The translations under genes were made by a program, and so were the position numbers. Below are positions 1-8,113 of a stretch of 47,558 nucleotides of DNA, piece by piece. The notes under the pieces are model-generated. The model was not told where the DNA came from, did no database searches, and saw nothing but the letters and a program-made list of their open reading frames with translations. The stretch covers positions 1 to 47,558 of the forward strand of contig CAZSRF010000015.1 of the NCBI GenBank assembly GCA_964609155.1, read 5' to 3'. This DNA comes from JAGOUU01 sp964609155. GTDB lineage: Bacteria > Pseudomonadota > Gammaproteobacteria > JAGOUU01. How positions within the stretch are numbered: position 1 is the first letter of the stretch; every line of letters begins with the position of its first letter.

Positions 1-1
1 T

Positions 2-353
2 GGAAATTGGGTTATTAATTGTGGCACTTATAATTCTGTGAAAATCGGTGTTAAAGACTACATCCAATCGCCAGTGCAGCTGGTTTTCGATCCCAATGCA
101 ATCGCGCAGCTTTATTTAATTGCCTTGCATCAGCAGGTAAGGAAGATATATAAAATCTCTCTTCTGTAATCACTTTTCCAGCTTTTACAGGGATGGCAAC
201 ACCGTGGAGTTTCGAAAGAGGCCTAATGAACCAAATAGCTATCTAATTTTTGGCAGTACAACTGGTGATGTCGACGTTGAGCAGCTAGATACCTCTTTTA
301 TTCTTAAGCTTAACAAAGGCAATAAAGACGGCCCAGAGGGGCAAGTTAATTGA
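2..353 (+). pseudogene. Broken gene fragment, product unknown
   Basis: Two adjoining reading frames on the + strand both look coding. Frame 2 is open from the window edge to a TAA at 167-169, with a plausible segment reading YNSVKIGVKDYIQSPVQLVF. Frame 3 is open from 141 to a TGA at 351-353, with a charged, protein-like segment around NTVEFRKRPNEPNSYLIFG. The frame 3 part has no good start codon, so the simplest reading is one gene cut by a frameshift between about 140 and 180 and truncated by the window edge. The product is not recognised. An alternative is two unrelated gene ends. Its last 115 bases overlap the minus-strand ORF at 239-820. Confidence 0.4.
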
Positions 354-820
354 GACATAAAATCAGAATTCACGTCAGGGGAGCTGTCAATTTTATCATA
401 AAAATAGTTCTCTAAAGAGTAAGCTATTAATACTTCCTTGCAACGATCTACAACAATACTTTTACAGTTACGATTGTCTTCATCTCGTTTTCGACACCAC
501 ATCATGCGCCCACATAACACATCAGATGAGTCATAATAAAAACTTAACATAATCTGTGTTAATCTAGAATGACATGCATCCGCAGCATTCATCCTTAAAA
601 AGATTTTTCTCAAATGAACTCTAGCTTCTTTGTCAACTAATAACTCGCCTTCACCTCCTAGTTTACAGGTGAAATCTCTAAAAAACTTTGCTAACTCAGC
701 AATGGGAATAATAGACGTATGTGTGTTACCGAAATAACGAACAGCAATATGAGCTAGGATATCTCTTACAAGCATTATTTCTCTTTCACTTGAAGCGTAT
801 GAAATAGAAAAACCAACCAT
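239..820 (-). CDS. Hypothetical protein, C-terminus probably acquired by read-through
   Basis: The 193-residue product matches no family I recognise. The start looks real: ATG at 820 is preceded by AGGTGAG three bases upstream. The first 150 or so residues are normal mixed sequence without signal peptide or membrane segment, with several cysteines (LCGRMMWCRKR). The last 38 residues (LTCPSGPSLLPLLSLRIKEV...) are Ser/Leu/Pro-rich. They are the exact antisense of the more protein-like + strand frame ending at 353. I infer that the original stop was lost and translation now runs into the reverse side of a neighbouring broken gene. Confidence 0.5.
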   Translation of the reverse strand: MVGFSISYASSEREIMLVRDILAHIAVRYFGNTHTSIIPIAELAKFFRDFTCKLGGEGELLVDKEARVHLRKIFLRMNAADACHSRLTQIMLSFYYDSSDVLCGRMMWCRKRDEDNRNCKSIVVDRCKEVLIAYSLENYFYDKIDSSPDVNSDFMSQLTCPSGPSLLPLLSLRIKEVSSCSTSTSPVVLPKIR

Positions 821-916
821 ATTCTCACCTACCTAACATCAATACTCTATGTTTTAGATACTAACACATTTAATCAAGTTAATTCAATAATTTTTTTAGG
901 ATTTACCATGAAATGA

Positions 917-968
917 AACGTTTGGTGCCAACGTTTGGTGCCAACGTTTGGTGCCAACGTTTGGTGCC
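917..968. repeat. Four tandem 13-bp repeats (AACGTTTGGTGCC)
   Basis: Four exact, head-to-tail copies of AACGTTTGGTGCC lie in the gap between the hypothetical gene at 239-820 and the 3' end of priA. Each unit combines the palindrome AACGTT with TTGGTGCCAA, which is symmetric except for its two central bases. The rest of the gap (821-1077) is AT-rich and shows no ORF. The function is unknown. The array could be a variable-number repeat or a set of protein-binding sites. Confidence 0.9.
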
Positions 969-1077
969 AGTTGCTATGATGATCTTCAGAGATTAACGTC
1001 AGCTGTCAGGGTCATACAATAAAGAGTCATATACACAGCAACAAGATATCATTAAGCGCCTAAGTTAAATTAATAAA

Positions 1078-3354
1078 TTAAACTATCTCATAAGGATCAA
1101 TATCGATAGACCAGCGGATAGAACTTGATTTCAGATTATTTATCATCACTATAATTTCAGATACCACATCTTGCAACATCTTTCTATTTGCTCCCATAAA
1201 AATTATCTGCCCTCTATATAGCCCAGCCTTTTTAGCTTTTGGAGAAATGATAGGGCCTATCATTTTTATATCGTTTAATTTTATTTGGCTCAAAATAGCC
1301 ACTTTAAGATTTTCTAAAAACTCCATTGTTTTATTTATATTATGACTTTCAGCATGCAGCAACCCCCAATAATTACATGGTGGTAGATTTGCTTGCTTGC
1401 GAATTTGATATAACTCTTGTGCAATCGTCCAATAATCTTTTTTTAAGATATCTTGTAAAAGAGGATGCTCAGGTTGTGTTGTTTGAATGATTACCTCACT
1501 ATCAAGACTACTTCTGCCAGCGCGTCCCGCAACCTGCGTCAATAATTGCACAAGCCTTTCAGGAGCCCTGAAATCTGTGCTAAATAAACTGCTATCACAG
1601 TCCAAAACGGCCACCAAAGTTACATTAGGAAAATGATGACCTTTTGCTAACATTTGAGTACCTAATAAGATCTGCGCAGAGTTTGTTTTTATTTTTTCTA
1701 TATGATGCTCCATATCATATTTATTTTTTGTTGTATCTCTATCTATTCTTAGACATACATAGTCTTTAAATATCTCAGTGACGTATTCTTCAATTTGTTC
1801 TGTCCCTACTCCGTAAGAATTTAAATTATTATTTCCGCACTCAGGACAATGAGTGTAAATTCTTTTTGATGAATTACAATAATGGCAGATTAAAAGTGCT
1901 TCTTGCTTATGCAAAGTATAATAAACATCACAACGCTTACACATAGCTCCCCAATTGCAATTAATGCACTTAGTCACTGGTGAAAATCCACGTCTATTTA
2001 AAAATATTAAAACTTGCTGTTTCGCCTCTAGTTTATTTTTTATACTATTTATTAACTCGGAAGACAAACCTGAAGTTAGATGTTTTTGCTTAATATTCAA
2101 CAATCGAATTTTAGGCATATTTGCTGTTCCTGCGCGAGACTTAAGCGTTAAAAATTCAAATTTTTTATTAATGACATTAGCCACGCTTTCTATCGATGGA
2201 GTAGCTGAGCCAAGAATAACTGGGATCTTAGCCCTTGCAGCACGTATAATACTAAGATCTCTCGCGTTATATTTAAATCCTTCTTGTTGCTTAAAAGACT
2301 GATCATGTTCTTCGTCTATAATAATTAAACCTAGTTTTTTTATAGGCGTAAATATAGCTGAGCGCGTTCCTAAAATTATTCCAGCTTGACCACTATCTGC
2401 CGCAAGCCAATCTTTAGTTTTATTATTACCGCTTATCTTTGAGTGTATAACTGATATTTTTGTATGAAATCTTCTTTTAAATCTCTCAACAGTTTGCGGC
2501 GTTAAAGAGATCTCAGGGACCAGCACTAGGACTTGTTTTCCTTGCAATAATACTTCATATATTAAATGCATATAAACTTCAGTTTTTCCACTGCCAGTAA
2601 CGCCATATAATAAATAACAAATAAATTTTGCCAAATTGTTAGTGTTAGTTAATATTTGACTAAATGCTAACTGCTGCTCCTGATTTAAAATTAATAACTT
2701 TTCTTTTAATAAATTTTCTGCTGATATTATTTTGTTTTTATGATCAACTCCAGATCCCTGCTTAATGTAGAGCCAATTTTTATCAGCTAAACTATCAATG
2801 GTGCTTTTTTTTATACCCAGCTTATCCAAGGCAAAAAAACTAAGTCCCTTTTGTCCGCTGACTTGAGACTCTGTTAATATATTGATCAATTTACTTTGTG
2901 CAAGTGTTAATTTTTTCTTGGCCTTTAAGAAATCACTATCTGTATTCAATGTAACAATTTTATTAGAAAATTTATCTAAATGTTGACCCTGTTTTAAACT
3001 CAGAGGTAACGCAGCAAAATAAACTTCACCTATTGGGTGATGGTAGTATGTCGCGGCAAAATTGATTAAATTTAAAATATCTTGTGATAAGATGGCTTGA
3101 CTATCAATAAGCTCGGCGATTCTTTTTAGCTCAAATTTATCAGTACATTTAGGAACAATCTTATAAATAAAACCTACGAGAAATAATTTCTGCCCAAACG
3201 GTACTTTAACTCTAGCACCTATATTGTAGTCGCTTATTTGGGAATTAATTGCAGGTAAGTACGTGAAGCTTTGCCGCAAAGGAACAGGCAAAACTATCTC
3301 GATATAGAAAACAGGGGGGTTGACCACGTTGGTAGATATAATATTTACACTCAC
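1078..3354 (-). CDS. priA: Primosomal protein N' (replication restart helicase PriA)
   Basis: PriA is the superfamily 2 DNA helicase that recognises stalled forks and reloads the replisome. The 758-residue product has the family layout. An N-terminal DNA-binding domain (ALPVPLRQSFTY-like start, PFG near residue 53) is followed by the Walker A motif GVTGSGKTEVY around residue 250 and the Walker B box IIIDEEHDQS around 345. A zinc-binding insertion follows at about 460-510 with CINC, CKRC, CHYC and CPEC pairs, then motifs V-VI (GTQMLAKGHHFP, QVAGRAGR). The start is GTG at 3354 without a clear ribosome site. GTG at codon 10 is an alternative and would still keep the whole fold. Confidence 0.96.
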   Translation of the reverse strand: MSVNIISTNVVNPPVFYIEIVLPVPLRQSFTYLPAINSQISDYNIGARVKVPFGQKLFLVGFIYKIVPKCTDKFELKRIAELIDSQAILSQDILNLINFAATYYHHPIGEVYFAALPLSLKQGQHLDKFSNKIVTLNTDSDFLKAKKKLTLAQSKLINILTESQVSGQKGLSFFALDKLGIKKSTIDSLADKNWLYIKQGSGVDHKNKIISAENLLKEKLLILNQEQQLAFSQILTNTNNLAKFICYLLYGVTGSGKTEVYMHLIYEVLLQGKQVLVLVPEISLTPQTVERFKRRFHTKISVIHSKISGNNKTKDWLAADSGQAGIILGTRSAIFTPIKKLGLIIIDEEHDQSFKQQEGFKYNARDLSIIRAARAKIPVILGSATPSIESVANVINKKFEFLTLKSRAGTANMPKIRLLNIKQKHLTSGLSSELINSIKNKLEAKQQVLIFLNRRGFSPVTKCINCNWGAMCKRCDVYYTLHKQEALLICHYCNSSKRIYTHCPECGNNNLNSYGVGTEQIEEYVTEIFKDYVCLRIDRDTTKNKYDMEHHIEKIKTNSAQILLGTQMLAKGHHFPNVTLVAVLDCDSSLFSTDFRAPERLVQLLTQVAGRAGRSSLDSEVIIQTTQPEHPLLQDILKKDYWTIAQELYQIRKQANLPPCNYWGLLHAESHNINKTMEFLENLKVAILSQIKLNDIKMIGPIISPKAKKAGLYRGQIIFMGANRKMLQDVVSEIIVMINNLKSSSIRWSIDIDPYEIV

Positions 3355-3380
3355 ACTATTTGCGGCGAATGTGATTCTGC

Positions 3381-3405
3381 CCTACAGCTACATTGTGACT
3401 GTAGG
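3381..3405. other. Hairpin between priA and the H1-like gene
   Basis: CCTACAG (3381-3387) and CTGTAGG (3399-3405) form a perfect 7-bp stem around an 11-base loop, just downstream of the stop of the H1-like gene and upstream of priA. No U-run follows on either strand, so it is a weak terminator candidate at best and may be an mRNA end-stabilising hairpin. Confidence 0.3.
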
Positions 3406-3429
3406 ACGAATCTTAATGCTGCTAACTAC

Positions 3430-4290
3430 TTAGTTATGACCACTTTTATTCCAATTATCCGCATCGTCTAATTCTGAATCATACTGCGCTAAGGAGTCAA
3501 CTTTTGAGAATAAACCATCTTTACCCTCATCAAATTTTGTCCATGTTCTTTCATCAGTTAATCCAGTTTTTGCAGGATTTGAGCCCGTTTTAGCCTTTGG
3601 TTTAGCTGAGCCAACTTTTGCATTAGAACCTGATACTGGTTTAGATGCTTGTTTTGATGCAGGTTTAGCAGCAGTTTTTACCGCATTTTGTTTATCCCAT
3701 GCTGCACTGCTATCGCGATGAGTTTTTTCTAAATGAGCAAGTTTATTCAAGTGGTTTTGATAATGACTCACTCTAGAAACAGCCTCATCATGTGCACTTT
3801 GAGCTTTGCTGTGAACGGAAGTTGCTAACTTAACCTTGTTCCTTGCAGAAGTAACTTGCTTAGTTAAAGCAGCAGACGGCTTAGCGGAATGTTTTTGTTC
3901 TAATTTAGATAAATTATCTTGCTCATTTTTAAGTTTTTTGGCTGAGTTCATCCACGCTTGCTTAGCTGTAGAAGCTTTTTTATTTGCTGGTACCATTAAC
4001 TTTTTGGTTTCCGCATGAGCAGATTGATATGCTTTTGATAAACTGCTTCCTGGTAACGCTTTGTTAGTTGCACTGGTTCTGCTAACTTTTGTAGTTTTAG
4101 CATTTTTGGTAACTTTAACACCTTTACCAACTTTATTGGCTTTATTAACTTTATTAGCGTTGCTAGCTTTAGCGGACTTGCTCGCAGCCACTTTTTTAGT
4201 AGCAGGTTTTTTTAATGCTGGTTTCGATGTGGTTTTATTCTGCACAGTAGTTTTTTTAACTGCTGGTTTTTTCTTTGACTTAACTGACAT
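3430..4290 (-). CDS. Histone H1-like Lys/Ala-rich DNA-binding protein
   Basis: The first 75 residues or so are almost entirely Lys, Ala, Thr, Val and Pro in AKK/PAVKK/KKPATKK patterns, as in eukaryotic histone H1 C-tails and bacterial H1-like nucleoid proteins (Coxiella Hq1, Chlamydia Hc, Bordetella BpH1). A charged helical middle (about 85-200, many heptad-compatible Leu/Ala, such as LKNEQDNLSKLEQKH) could form a coiled coil. A second basic Pro/Ala/Lys stretch follows (205-245), then an acidic tail ending DSELDDADNWNKSG. The middle domain and acidic tail are unlike short bacterial H1 homologues. The likely role is nucleoid compaction. No ordered DNA-binding fold is visible, so this is inferred from composition. 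Confidence 0.75.
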   Translation of the reverse strand: MSVKSKKKPAVKKTTVQNKTTSKPALKKPATKKVAASKSAKASNANKVNKANKVGKGVKVTKNAKTTKVSRTSATNKALPGSSLSKAYQSAHAETKKLMVPANKKASTAKQAWMNSAKKLKNEQDNLSKLEQKHSAKPSAALTKQVTSARNKVKLATSVHSKAQSAHDEAVSRVSHYQNHLNKLAHLEKTHRDSSAAWDKQNAVKTAAKPASKQASKPVSGSNAKVGSAKPKAKTGSNPAKTGLTDERTWTKFDEGKDGLFSKVDSLAQYDSELDDADNWNKSGHN

Positions 4291-4523
4291 TTTAGGTCTC
4301 CGTATACAAAAATTTTAGCTACTCTTTTTTATAGCGTATTGCGATGCAATAACAAATGCATATAAGACTTATCATAGAAGAAAATTAAACATAAAAAAAT
4401 AGCAAACTAAAAAATTTTAATAATTTTTTCATATTTTTAATATTTTCAATTTTTTTAATTTTTATTGTATATAATTTAATATTATTTATATATAACGTAA
4501 ATTAAACTTTGATTAGGCATAAG
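4291..4523. promoter_or_regulatory. Divergent AT-rich promoter region with phased A/T tracts
   Basis: This gap separates the divergent H1-like gene and the PagL-like gene. Between about 4391 and 4465 it contains seven A- or T-runs of four to seven bases, spaced roughly 8 to 15 bases apart. That arrangement usually gives intrinsically curved DNA and suits nucleoid-protein binding. The TATA-rich stretch at 4467-4495 could hold a -10 element for the + strand gene, but no unambiguous -35/-10 pair can be picked. Confidence 0.4.
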
Positions 4524-5156
4524 ATGAGTTTTTTTTCTATCGTCCGCATTGCAACATTCGCCAGTTTGGCCATCATACAGATTAATCAAGCAAATGTATA
4601 TAGTTCTAATGTTAGCTTCTTTTATCCTGAGAATTACCATGGATGGGAAGCAAATTTTACTCCTATATTGAGAAATACTATTAATGTAGATAATAGCTCT
4701 AATATCTATGGCGGCAGATTAGCCATAGCTAATTTTTTTTATCATCCTAATTTTATAGAGCTTGGATTAGACGCAAGCGTTATAAGCATCTGGTCCAATG
4801 CGAAAAAAAATAAAGCAGATTTTTCTAGCCATATTACCATTTTGTCACCGGCTATAATTGGACGCTGGTATCTTTACCAACACAAACTGTTAACTCCTTT
4901 TGTGGAAGCGGGTATTGGGCCAAGTTATATGACAAACAATAATTTTGATGGAAAAAAGCTTGGCATGCAATTTGCGTTCCAAGACATAGCAAGCGCGGGC
5001 TTAATTATTTCCGACCCATACAGCCACCATAGCCCAAAGGAAGATAATACTTTCATATTGGGGGTCTATGTTGTCCATTACTCAAACGGAGGATTAAATA
5101 GAAAAAACAGAGGGATTACTTTACCTGTTTCTTTAAGACTAGGCTATAGATTTTAG
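4524..5156 (+). CDS. PagL-like lipid A 3-O-deacylase (acyloxyacyl hydrolase family)
   Basis: The product is a predicted outer-membrane beta-barrel enzyme that would remove the 3-O-acyl chain of lipid A. A signal peptide (MSFFSIVRIATFASLAII...) leads into alternating beta-strand sequence, and the protein ends in the aromatic C-terminus LRLGYRF typical of barrel proteins. The PagL signature HYSN is present at residues 185-188, giving the catalytic His185 and Ser187 plus Asn188. The residue expected to be Glu, 14 positions after the His in Pseudomonas PagL, is Thr199. I chose ATG 4524 over the upstream TTG 4509 because it places the signal peptide at the N-terminus. The length of 210 residues is somewhat above the usual 170-190. 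It fits with the lipid A genes at 32-38 kb. Confidence 0.75.
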   Translation: MSFFSIVRIATFASLAIIQINQANVYSSNVSFFYPENYHGWEANFTPILRNTINVDNSSNIYGGRLAIANFFYHPNFIELGLDASVISIWSNAKKNKADFSSHITILSPAIIGRWYLYQHKLLTPFVEAGIGPSYMTNNNFDGKKLGMQFAFQDIASAGLIISDPYSHHSPKEDNTFILGVYVVHYSNGGLNRKNRGITLPVSLRLGYRF

Positions 5157-5163
5157 GTACCAA

Positions 5164-5196
5164 GCAAAAGGTAGACACAGCCTGATACCTTTTTGC
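5164..5196. terminator. Bidirectional terminator between the pagL-like gene and rpmE
   Basis: GCAAAAGGTA (5164-5173) pairs with TACCTTTTTGC (5186-5196), with one bulged T, around a 12-base loop. The arm gives a U-rich 3' side on the + strand and an A/U-rich arm for the minus strand. It lies exactly in the 40-base gap between two convergent stop codons. Confidence 0.55.
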
Positions 5197-5436
5197 CTAG
5201 CTATCCTTGTTAGATTTAGAGCTTCCAAACATAGCAAATTTCTTCTTAAATAAATCTACACGACCAGCAGTATCGATAACTTTTTGATTGCCTGTATAAA
5301 ATGGGTGACATTTTGAACATACATCTAAATGCACATCAGAAGATCTTTCAGCCATTGTGGATTGGGTTACAAATTTGTTTCCACATGAACAAGTTACGTT
5401 AATTACATCATATTTAGGGTGGATATTAGCCTGCAT
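5197..5436 (-). CDS. rpmE: 50S ribosomal protein L31, zinc-binding type
   Basis: This is a 79-residue L31, a component of the large ribosomal subunit at the central protuberance and the subunit bridge. It starts MQANIHPKYDVINVTCSCGN, as in other gammaproteobacteria. The four zinc ligands Cys16, Cys18, Cys40 and Cys43 mark the C+ form, which is the default form in zinc-replete cells. ATG 5436 is preceded by GAGGA seven bases upstream. The gene is monocistronic, with a transposon-like palindrome beginning about 150 bases upstream of its start. Confidence 0.97.
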   Translation of the reverse strand: MQANIHPKYDVINVTCSCGNKFVTQSTMAERSSDVHLDVCSKCHPFYTGNQKVIDTAGRVDLFKKKFAMFGSSKSNKDS

Positions 5437-5597
5437 TTTTTGTCCTCATAATTATTTGCCTAACTGTCTTATCTATCTAAACAAGTTAAAACGCTAGGTA
5501 TCATGGAAAAATATTAGTAAGATCGAATAGTAATAAATTTAACCACAGAAAGCAAGGCATTCAGGGGCCTGCACATGAAAAAACTCTGGACAGACAC

Positions 5598-5886
5598 CAG
5601 GGCTGTCCAGCGAACAGTTGTAAACTTAAATATAATTACCGGGGGTAGCGTCATCCTACAATTTTTCTGTTCGAAATATTGAAAAGAAGTAATAACTTTC
5701 ACAGAAAAATTTTAGGATCCAGAGGCGATCTTGCTTATTGGTGCCAATAAGGTAGATTTTTCCTGGATCCTTGAATTTTTTTGCGAATTTTTAGTGTTCT
5801 TTTCAAGCTCTCGAGCAAAAAAATCCAAGGATGACGTCGTCGATGGTTGGTTATTTAATTTTCCAACTATTCACCGGACAGCCCTG
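5598..5886. mobile_element. 289-bp palindromic MITE with 10-bp target duplication
   Basis: The element starts CAGGGCTGTCC (5598-5608) and ends GGACAGCCCTG (5876-5886), a perfect 11-bp terminal inverted repeat. It is flanked on both sides by the direct repeat GGACAGACAC (5588-5597 and 5887-5896), a 10-bp target-site duplication. The two halves are inverted copies over nearly their full length, folding around the centre TTATTGGTGCCAATAA (5735-5750). Shared blocks include GTCATCCT, TTGAAAAGAA and AGGATCCAG/CTGGATCCT. Each arm also contains its own hairpin, for example 5653-5670 against 5701-5718. There is no transposase and no credible ORF. CAGGG ends with 8-10 bp duplications are, from memory, typical of the ISAs1 family, so this may be a non-autonomous relative. 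It fills most of the gene-free stretch 5437-5895. Confidence 0.85.
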
Positions 5887-5895
5887 GGACAGACA

Positions 5896-8088
5896 CTACC
5901 CAAAAACAACCTTGGGTTGCCGTTCATCACTTGGCCCACTTACTGGCTCACCTACTGGTTTAGGCTGATTCATCCTACAAGCCACAAGAACAGGTAACTT
6001 TATAACACCGTCAATAATCACTACTTCAGATAAAATTTCTTCACCTCTAATATGACGCTTTTTTAAACTAAAGATAGCCTTTAAAGTAGAAATTAAATAA
6101 TTATAAATTTCCTTAAGACTTTGCAAAAGATTCTGCAAATTCACAAACCATGAATATCTGATTCTAGTCATGCTAAATTTAAAAGATTCACAGATTTTTT
6201 GCAATTCTATCTTAGCGTGAGCAAGAATATCTTGAGGGTTTTGACTATTTAAACTTTCTTCAACTCTGCTCTTGTAATCAGTTATTAGCTCTAAGGTCTT
6301 AATAAGCCCATCCTTTAGTTTATCTAAACCGGGATTATTTCTAATAGTAACTTCTAACTGTCGAATACAATTATTCAACGCATTTATTATTTCAACAATA
6401 CAAGCAATATCAAGAAGCTTATTTTCAACTAAATTACTTGTAAAAACAAAAGTATTGAGCATTTTATCCTGTGATAAGAGATGATAGATATCCAAGTATC
6501 GTGTATCAGACAGAAACTTTTTTACTTGGTCAAGTTTTTTAAAAAAACTTAATTCTTTACCATAAGTATACATATTAGCCAGCCTTACTCTAGATAAACC
6601 CAATTGATCTAAACAAACATGACTTATGTATTCAGCATTACCTTCCTCCCAAGCAATTAACTCTTTGCTGCGTAAATGCATAGGTTGTGAACAATAATAT
6701 TCCCTAAGCCTTTCTTCACTCCAACCCAAAATCCAACAAAGATAATTAAAAATAGTAGACAACATACTTAATTCTGTATAGCAAATTATCTTAGCTTTTT
6801 TATTAAGAGTCGTGGCAGCTATTGCCTCCATAATAGATAATCCGCCAGGACGTAAGACAATTTTATCAGCCATAGAATAAATATTAGCTATAGTAGAATC
6901 TGGTTGGTTATTTAATGGAATAATGACCACACTACTAGAACAATGCTTATTCGTTATCCTTGCTAATTTCATAACTTCTTCATAGCAGATGATGCCATTA
7001 CTACAGAATACAAATATTTTTTTAAAAGAACTTTCTACTGTTTTTGCATTTTCTATCTCCGCCTGTAGAACTGCTAAAGTTCCTGGTATCGATGCTTGAC
7101 TACCTAACATTATACTAATGATCTCATCCCTTTGTGTTAACTGAACATTAGCGCGTCCATTATAGTACTCACCAATAGGCAGAAATAAGCTATTAGCAAA
7201 TGTTCTTTTTAACGTCTGGTGTAACAACTCCTTACCTGCTTTTACTAATACACCACCAACTGTAAAATCCGGAAAAAATATATCTACGCCATTTTCTCTG
7301 CAAGCGGGCATATCTTTAACATTAATAAATGCTGCTCGTATCGGCCCATCATTAAATTTTACTCGTGGAGGATCACCTTGCGATAACCCAGCATAGAGTT
7401 GCGGGTATATTTCTTTCATTTTTGCATGACGACGTTCCAAAATCTCAGCTTCTGTAAGATCTGAAATATCTATAGCAGGCGGACACGTATGACACTCAAA
7501 TTGAGACTCTTGTAGATATTTACTATTAAAATCACTCACTTCTTTTATGAGCATTGCTGTAAATTCTGTTGGTAGATCAGTGAAGTGATGAATAACCCTT
7601 ACTTTCTTGTGTGGGTTTTCACGATTATACCTTGCTACAGCTTCAATGATAGCGCCGGTACATACTGGCTGTGTGTTGTGTAAATATATGCTATCAAAAA
7701 GATCAAGATCTTTTCTATCTGTTAGCAGCTTATATGTCTTGTATCGAAAAACTGGAATATAAATGGGTGTGACTTTATGTAACCAAGCAATTAATCTTAC
7801 AATCTCTACACTACCTGTGCGCTGAGCCCAATCCCAAGCTCTTGTTGTAGAGGGACCTGCATCTATCGCCAATGGCGATTGAGCAAAGAATGGATCGAAA
7901 TAAGAACCTAAATCTGGCCCCCAACCAGCGTACCAACCACTTTTAATTGTATTGACTACAAAGAACTGATCACCCTCTTTATGCCATTTTGGGGATGCTT
8001 GGATCTCTCTACTCGCTGACTCATGGCCGCTGCCACCTGAGCTAGTTATAATAAAATGTAAACTCGGCAGTTTTGACGACTCGCGCAT
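5896..8088 (-). CDS. GT-B glycosyltransferase-like protein (MurG/MGDG-synthase type) with helical C-terminal half
   Basis: Residues 10-430 resemble GT28-type GT-B enzymes. The N-terminal glycine loop SSGGSGHESA (16-25) is where MurG and diacylglycerol glycosyltransferases have GGxGH. VIHHFTDLPTEF (165-176) resembles the acceptor-side region. MADKIVLRPGGLSIMEAIA (406-424) matches the nucleotide-sugar motif ADxxxxRxGxxTxxEA. Residues 505-680 are mostly helical without obvious domain, and there is no signal peptide or clear membrane span. ATG 8088 has GGA nine bases upstream. It lies 25 bases downstream of the Ntn-hydrolase gene, so the two are probably co-transcribed. At 730 residues it is far longer than MurG (about 355). 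The sugar donor and acceptor are unknown, and a secreted effector is possible. The stop codon abuts the palindromic element. Confidence 0.6.
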   Translation of the reverse strand: MRESSKLPSLHFIITSSGGSGHESASREIQASPKWHKEGDQFFVVNTIKSGWYAGWGPDLGSYFDPFFAQSPLAIDAGPSTTRAWDWAQRTGSVEIVRLIAWLHKVTPIYIPVFRYKTYKLLTDRKDLDLFDSIYLHNTQPVCTGAIIEAVARYNRENPHKKVRVIHHFTDLPTEFTAMLIKEVSDFNSKYLQESQFECHTCPPAIDISDLTEAEILERRHAKMKEIYPQLYAGLSQGDPPRVKFNDGPIRAAFINVKDMPACRENGVDIFFPDFTVGGVLVKAGKELLHQTLKRTFANSLFLPIGEYYNGRANVQLTQRDEIISIMLGSQASIPGTLAVLQAEIENAKTVESSFKKIFVFCSNGIICYEEVMKLARITNKHCSSSVVIIPLNNQPDSTIANIYSMADKIVLRPGGLSIMEAIAATTLNKKAKIICYTELSMLSTIFNYLCWILGWSEERLREYYCSQPMHLRSKELIAWEEGNAEYISHVCLDQLGLSRVRLANMYTYGKELSFFKKLDQVKKFLSDTRYLDIYHLLSQDKMLNTFVFTSNLVENKLLDIACIVEIINALNNCIRQLEVTIRNNPGLDKLKDGLIKTLELITDYKSRVEESLNSQNPQDILAHAKIELQKICESFKFSMTRIRYSWFVNLQNLLQSLKEIYNYLISTLKAIFSLKKRHIRGEEILSEVVIIDGVIKLPVLVACRMNQPKPVGEPVSGPSDERQPKVVFG

Positions 8089-8113
8089 ATTTTCAAATCC
8101 AACGTCAACTTTA

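Noticed and set aside
3381..3405. Hairpin as a full intrinsic terminator
   Set aside because: It has a 7-bp stem with no U-run on either strand. It is listed only as a weak hairpin.
4061..4318. 85-residue Leu/Ala/Thr-rich + strand ORF
   Set aside because: It is the antisense of the Lys/Ala-rich H1-like gene. Its low complexity mirrors AAA/GCT codons on the other strand.
5514..5702. 62-residue minus-strand ORF between rpmE and the element centre
   Set aside because: It crosses the terminal inverted repeat and the target duplication, so it cannot be an ancestral gene.
5731..5997. 88-residue + strand ORF
   Set aside because: It is made mostly of the right arm of the palindromic element and the antisense of the glycosyltransferase-like gene's last codons. 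It has no ribosome site and no family resemblance.
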